DNA of 8,673 nt from CAYMDD01 sp964409675 (lineage in GTDB: Bacteria > Pseudomonadota > Alphaproteobacteria > Rickettsiales > SXRF01), in NCBI GenBank assembly GCA_964409675.1, contig CAYPEF010000095.1, positions 1 to 8,673 of the forward strand, read 5' to 3'. The stretch's first letter is position 1. The number at the start of each line of letters is the position of its first letter. The notes beneath the pieces are model-generated. The model did not search any database. It saw only the letters and a list, made by a program, of their open reading frames with translations, and had not been told where the DNA came from. This document shows positions 5,030 through 8,673 of this stretch, one piece after another. The translations under genes and the position numbers were made by a program.

Positions 5030-8000
5030 ATGCTTGCCTTCGGCTTTGCCTTCCCTGACCTTTACGCCCGCGATGGGCTGGTGCGTCTGGACGCGCATTT
5101 TACGGATTACCTGCGCATGCGCGACGTCGCATTGTTCAACCGCCTAATGCAGGCGCGCGCCGAGCCGGAAAGCGTAAATGAAAAAGACGAATCGGAGCTG
5201 CTGCTGGCGCTGGCGCCGGTTCTGGAATCCTACCTTGCCGAGCTGTTTTGCATTGAAGCGGAAGCCGAGGCGCTACACGCAGAGCATGCGCGCCTTAACC
5301 CACTCTATGCCTGCAAGCGCAATTTCGTGCAGCGCCGCGCCGCCAAAGCCATTCCGGAAGCGGAAGCGATGGCACTGGACGGTGATTCCCTCACTGCGCG
5401 CTTAAGCAGCTATTTCGGCAACGCATGGGATGAATTAACCTTCGCCACCCATGTCATGCCATGGCTGGACGCGCCCGAGCATGCAGAAAAACTGGAAGTG
5501 GCGCTGAAATACGCCGCCTGGGCGCTGCATGCACCGGAAGGACAGGCGCGCCATGTAAAAGGCGTGCTGTTCAAGCAGCCGCAGAAGCTGGATTTCGCCC
5601 ATCTGGTGCCAGTAGAGACGGAAGTGCGGCACGGCGTGACCATGCTGAAGCTCTCCGGTAATCATTACCGCCACCGCGAAGGCTTCGCCCTCACCGACTC
5701 GCGCGGAAGCCTCATGCACGCGCTCGACCAGGCGCATTACTGCATCTACTGCGCCCATCAGGGCCGCGATTCCTGCTCCAGGGGCATGAAGGAAAAGACC
5801 GGCGGCTATAAGGTGAACCCGCTTGGCATCCCCCTCGCCGGTTGTCCCTTAAGCGAAAAAATCTCGGAGATGAACGAGCTGAAAAGCCAGGGGCTGGCGC
5901 TTTCTTCGCTGGCAGTGGTGGCGGTAGATAACCCCATGTGTGCCGGCACCGGGCACCGCATCTGCAACGACTGCATGAAATCCTGCATCTACCAAAAGCA
6001 GCAGCCGGTGGATATTCCCCTCACCGAAACCCGCGTGCTGGATGACGTGCTGAACCTGCCCTACGGCTTTGAAATCTATTCCCTGCTCACCCGCTGGAAC
6101 CCGCTGAATATCCGCCGCCCAGTGCCAAGGCCCCCCAGCGGCTACAAGGTGCTGGTGGCCGGCATGGGTCCGGCAGGCTATACGCTGGCGCACCACCTCA
6201 TCAATGACGGCCATACGGTGGTCGGCATCGACGGCCTGAAAATTGAGCCGCTGGATGCGCTCCTGAGCGGAGTGGATGCGGACGGCAAACCCACTGAATT
6301 CCTGCCGGTGAAAAATACATCTTCCTTACGCGAACCGCTCGACCGGCGCGTGCTGGCCGGCTTCGGCGGCGTGGCGGAGTATGGTATCACCGTGCGCTGG
6401 GATAAGAATTTCCTTAAAATGCTCCGCCTGCTGCTGGAGCGGCGCGAAGGTTTCTCACTGATCGGCGGCGTGCGCTTCGGCTCGCAAGTCACGGTAGAAA
6501 ACGCCTTTGCGCTAGGCTTCGACCATATCGCCCTTTGCATGGGCGCGGGCAGGCCGACATTGCTTGGCATTGAAAACGGGCTGGCGCGCGGCGTGCGCAC
6601 CGCATCGGATTTCCTGATGAGCCTGCAACTGACCGGCGCGGCGAAGGCCGATTCCATCGCTAACCTGCAACTACGACTGCCGGTGGTGGTGATCGGCGGC
6701 GGCCTGACCGCTATCGACACCTGCACGGAAGCGCTGGCCTATTACCCCGTGCAGGTGGAGAAATTCCTCCGCCGTTATGAAATAGTAAGCGCTGAAGCAG
6801 GAGAGGATACACTCCGCGCCCGCTGGAGCGCCGAAGAACGCGAAATTGCCGAGGAATTCCTCGCCCATGCACGCGCCATCCGCGCAGAGCGCGCGCAGGC
6901 CGAGCGCGAGCACCGCCAGCCGGATATCCTGTCGCTGTTGCGCCGCTGGGGCGGGGCCACCATGGCTTACCGGCGCAGCCTTGCCGATGCGCCGAGCTAC
7001 CGGCTGAACCACGAAGAAATCGAAAAAGCGCTGGAAGAAGGTATCTTCATCGCCGAAGGTCTGGAGCCGCTGCGCGTGGAAGTGGATGCGTGGGGCCACG
7101 CCAGCGCCATCCAGTTCCGCCGTGCCGATGCTGCGCCGGTAACGCTGCCCGCCCGCGCCGTCCTGATCGCCGCCGGCACCAGCCCCAACACGGTGCTCGC
7201 GCGCGAGGATAATGCGATAGAGCTGGACGGAAAATGGTTCCGCGCAGTGGACGCCGAAGGCAACCCCGTTGCGCCCGAACGCTGCGCCAAGCCGCAAATC
7301 CCGCACGTGCTGATGCACCTCGCCCCGGATGGCCGCGCAGTGAGTTTCTTCGGCGATTTGCACCCCTCCTTCGCCGGTAACGTGGTGAAAGCCATGGGCA
7401 GCGCCAAGCAAGGCTACCCCTCCGTCAGCGCCATACTGGCGCGGCGTGCGCCCGTTAAAGCCCTCCCCCTGCAAGGGGGAGGGTTGGGTGGGGGTCCCCT
7501 TTTCCGCCAGCACGCTCCGGAATTAATCGAAAATGCGCGAAGCTTACGCAAAAACATGACCGATGCCAAGCGAAGGCTATGGCAGCTACTCAGCCGGGAC
7601 CAATTAGAAGGATTCCGTTTTCGCAGGCAGCATCCAATAGGAAATTACATTGCTGATTTCGCCTGCACGAAGCAAAAACTGATCATCGAGCTGGACGGCG
7701 GCCAGCATGATACGCAGCGCGCATACGATGGAAAGCGTACAAAATTTTTGGAAGCGCAAGGATACCGGGTGCTGCGCTTCTGGAATCATGAGTTGTTGGA
7801 AAATGGTGAAGGGGTTTATTCGATTATTCAGAGTGCGCTGCTGACCCCCACCCCGCCCTCCCCCTTGCAGGGGGAGGGAGAAGCGGCATTCCTGGCATTC
7901 ATCAACCGTAAACTCCGCGCCCGGGTGCATGCGGTGAACCGGTTGACGCCGACCATCGTGGAGGTGGTGCTGCATGCGCCGCTGGCGGCGGAGCGGTTCC

Positions 8001-8673
8001 AGCCCGGGCAATTCTACCGGTTGCAAAACTTTGAAACGCATGCGCTGAGAACACCCGACACTATCCTTGCCATGGAAGGCCTTGCCATGACCGGCGCGCA
8101 TGCCGACCCGGAGCGTGGGCTGCTCTCCATAATTGCGCTGGAAATGGGCGGCTCGTCCGATCTGTGCGCCCATCTGAAACCCGGCGAGCCGGTGGTCCTG
8201 ATGGGCCCCACCGGCGCGCCGACCGAGCTGCCCCCGGCGCAGACCGTCCTGCTGGCGGGTGGCGGGCTGGGCAATGCGGTGCTGTTTTCCATTGGCCGGG
8301 CGCTGCGCGAAATGGGCTCGAAAGTGCTCTATTTTGCCGGCTACCGCCACGCCAATGACCGCTACAAGGTGGAGGACATCGAAAAAGCCGCCGATATTAT
8401 TATATGGTGCTGCGACCAAGGCGAGCTTTCCGCGCAGCGCCCACAGGATAAAGCGTTTCAGGGCAATATCGTGGAAGCCATGCGCGCCTATGCGGGCGGC
8501 ATGCTGGGCGATGTTCCGATTCCGCTTTCGCAGGTCAATCACATCATCGCCATCGGCTCCGCCGGGATGATGAAGGCGGTGAAGGAAGCCCGCCACGGCA
8601 TCCTCCAGCCCTACCTGAATCCGGACCATGCCGCCATCGGCAGCATCAACTCGCCCATGCAATGCATGATGAA
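5030..8673 (+). CDS. Large Fe-S/FAD oxidoreductase with GltD-like core and PyrK/FNR-like C-terminus, carrying an inserted DUF559 domain; 3' partial
   Basis: The frame is open from 4994 to the window end, giving 1214 complete codons from the ATG at 5030; a GTG at 5018 is an alternative start, and neither has a clean ribosome-binding site. Residues 1 to about 230 form a helical region I do not recognise. A cysteine-rich segment follows (C238, C241, C249, C272, then C304, C312, C315, C319), resembling the Fe-S clusters that precede GltD-type reductases. The FAD-binding GMGPAG is at 378-383, a second dinucleotide fold GGGLTAID starts at 556, and the closing FAD-site region VLIAAGTSPN and FFGDLHPSFAGNVVKAMGSAKQGY lies at about 711-795. 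Residues 811-950 are the inserted cassette. From about 955 comes a PyrK/FNR-like module with RFQPGQFYRL and a nucleotide-binding GGGLGN at 1077-1082. The last visible CMM (C1212) may begin a PyrK-like [2Fe-2S] site. It probably transfers electrons between NAD(P)H and another acceptor; substrate unknown. Confidence 0.88.
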   Translation, partial: MLAFGFAFPDLYARDGLVRLDAHFTDYLRMRDVALFNRLMQARAEPESVNEKDESELLLALAPVLESYLAELFCIEAEAEALHAEHARLNPLYACKRNFVQRRAAKAIPEAEAMALDGDSLTARLSSYFGNAWDELTFATHVMPWLDAPEHAEKLEVALKYAAWALHAPEGQARHVKGVLFKQPQKLDFAHLVPVETEVRHGVTMLKLSGNHYRHREGFALTDSRGSLMHALDQAHYCIYCAHQGRDSCSRGMKEKTGGYKVNPLGIPLAGCPLSEKISEMNELKSQGLALSSLAVVAVDNPMCAGTGHRICNDCMKSCIYQKQQPVDIPLTETRVLDDVLNLPYGFEIYSLLTRWNPLNIRRPVPRPPSGYKVLVAGMGPAGYTLAHHLINDGHTVVGIDGLKIEPLDALLSGVDADGKPTEFLPVKNTSSLREPLDRRVLAGFGGVAEYGITVRWDKNFLKMLRLLLERREGFSLIGGVRFGSQVTVENAFALGFDHIALCMGAGRPTLLGIENGLARGVRTASDFLMSLQLTGAAKADSIANLQLRLPVVVIGGGLTAIDTCTEALAYYPVQVEKFLRRYEIVSAEAGEDTLRARWSAEEREIAEEFLAHARAIRAERAQAEREHRQPDILSLLRRWGGATMAYRRSLADAPSYRLNHEEIEKALEEGIFIAEGLEPLRVEVDAWGHASAIQFRRADAAPVTLPARAVLIAAGTSPNTVLAREDNAIELDGKWFRAVDAEGNPVAPERCAKPQIPHVLMHLAPDGRAVSFFGDLHPSFAGNVVKAMGSAKQGYPSVSAILARRAPVKALPLQGGGLGGGPLFRQHAPELIENARSLRKNMTDAKRRLWQLLSRDQLEGFRFRRQHPIGNYIADFACTKQKLIIELDGGQHDTQRAYDGKRTKFLEAQGYRVLRFWNHELLENGEGVYSIIQSALLTPTPPSPLQGEGEAAFLAFINRKLRARVHAVNRLTPTIVEVVLHAPLAAERFQPGQFYRLQNFETHALRTPDTILAMEGLAMTGAHADPERGLLSIIALEMGGSSDLCAHLKPGEPVVLMGPTGAPTELPPAQTVLLAGGGLGNAVLFSIGRALREMGSKVLYFAGYRHANDRYKVEDIEKAADIIIWCCDQGELSAQRPQDKAFQGNIVEAMRAYAGGMLGDVPIPLSQVNHIIAIGSAGMMKAVKEARHGILQPYLNPDHAAIGSINSPMQCMM
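7461..7496 (+). repeat. Left inverted terminal repeat of the DUF559 cassette
   Basis: A perfect 10-bp stem CCCTCCCCCT / AGGGGGAGGG around GCA (7461-7483) is followed by the arm TTGGGTGGGGGTC. In the host frame it is read as LPLQGGGLGGG, continuing into the nuclease domain without a stop. Same unit as 4210-4246. Confidence 0.88.
7499..7842 (+). other. DUF559 (Vsr-like) endonuclease domain within the oxidoreductase reading frame
   Basis: Residues about 824-938 of the large protein match the complete DUF559 pattern. They contain the N-terminal helix ENARSLRKNMTDAKRRLWQLL, with key residues T and the LW pair, then FRRQHPIGNYIADFAC (D876), LIIELDGGQH (E887, D889, Q892, H893), a YDGKRTKFLEAQGY helix and VLRFWNHELL (W918). 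DUF559 belongs to the PD-(D/E)XK nuclease superfamily near the Vsr mismatch endonucleases; the candidate catalytic residues are all present, so the domain does not look decayed. An internal ATG at 7555 could start a free domain, but it has no ribosome-binding site and would drop the first helix. As read, the domain is made only as part of the oxidoreductase. It has no intein splice-junction residues. Confidence 0.88.
7843..7878 (-). repeat. Right inverted terminal repeat of the DUF559 cassette
   Basis: The arm GACCCCCACCCCG leads into a perfect 10-bp stem CCCTCCCCCT / AGGGGGAGGG around TGC (7856-7878). It is the reverse complement of the left repeat with two substitutions. In the host frame it is read as TPTPPSPLQGEG, again without a stop. 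Confidence 0.88.

Larger units (their letters stand above)
7461..7878 (+). mobile_element. Palindrome-bounded DUF559 endonuclease cassette inserted in frame
   Basis: A 418-bp unit bounded by 36-bp inverted repeats (7461-7496 and the reverse complement of 7843-7878) that match at 34 of 36 positions, the two mismatches being adjacent (TT versus CG). The dinucleotide AG flanks it on both sides (7459-7460 and 7879-7880), consistent with a 2-bp target duplication. Cassette plus one AG is 420 bp, so the host frame is preserved. Deleting 7461-7880 joins RAPVK to EAAFL and leaves an uninterrupted oxidoreductase. The interior encodes one complete DUF559 domain, open through both repeats. Codons such as TTA, CTA, AGG, CGA and ATA are more frequent here than in the surrounding gene and base composition is more AT-rich, which points to a separate origin. 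Mobility is inferred; a 2-bp match alone could be chance. Confidence 0.75.

Noticed and set aside
6671..7513. 280-residue open frame on the minus strand
   Set aside because: It lies opposite the oxidoreductase codons, has low-complexity His/Gln/Arg-rich composition typical of antisense frames in GC-rich genes, and matches no family; it also runs into the palindromic repeat.
7461..7878. Intein in the oxidoreductase
   Set aside because: The left junction has no Cys or Ser nucleophile, the right end has no His-Asn followed by Cys/Ser/Thr, and the domain is DUF559 only, with no Hint fold.
7461..7878. Assembly or frameshift artefact splitting the oxidoreductase into two genes with a separate DUF559 gene between
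   Set aside because: The reading frame is unbroken from 4994 to the window end, with matched terminal repeats and a frame-preserving length. That is not what a random misjoin would give, though read-level checks would settle it.
7604..8662. 352-residue open frame on the minus strand
   Set aside because: It spans both the DUF559 cassette and the FNR-like module on the opposite strand. The plus strand there encodes recognisable conserved domains, so this is an antisense shadow.

Overview
The window reads like a moderately GC-rich bacterial chromosome, most likely from an alphaproteobacterium. The lineage guess is an inference from gene content, codon choice and the style of intergenic palindromes; no rRNA or marker gene confirms it. 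All seven supported genes lie on the + strand and are tightly packed. The first and last genes run off the window edges.

Layout. 2-1249: the 3' part of a major facilitator transporter of the metabolite:H+ symporter type (ProP/KgtP-like). 1246-1671: a small uncharacterised protein whose GTG start overlaps the transporter stop. 1722-2744: a DUF475/TerC-superfamily membrane protein. 2824-3597: a type IV prepilin peptidase. 3607-4236: an APS kinase (CysC). 4210-4319: a pair of inverted palindromic repeats, followed by a near-consensus sigma70-type promoter at 4338-4366. 4406-4990: an uncharacterised protein. About 5030 to beyond 8673: a very large iron-sulfur/flavin oxidoreductase with a GltD-like dinucleotide-binding core and a PyrK/FNR-like C-terminal module. 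The genes do not form one obvious pathway. CysC stands without CysN, CysD or CysH, and the peptidase stands without pilus genes.

The main discovery candidate is inside the large oxidoreductase. Between its GltD-like core and its FNR-like module sits a 418-bp cassette (7461-7878). It encodes a complete DUF559 (Vsr/PD-(D/E)XK-like) endonuclease domain and is bounded by 36-bp inverted repeats that match at 34 of 36 positions. Each repeat is itself a perfect 10-bp stem palindrome plus a directional G-rich arm. The cassette is flanked by the dinucleotide AG on both sides. Cassette plus one AG equals 420 bp (140 codons), so the host reading frame is kept, and removing it restores a sensible linker (RAPVK-EAAFL). 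It looks like a palindrome-bounded nuclease element that inserts in frame into a host protein without being an intein.

Related palindromes occur elsewhere in the window at gene 3' ends: an inverted pair without a nuclease after or within the end of cysC, where the repeat supplies the last eight residues and the stop codon, and more degenerate copies after the DUF475 gene and at the end of the 4406-4990 gene. Together they suggest one repeat family with nuclease-bearing and nuclease-less forms.
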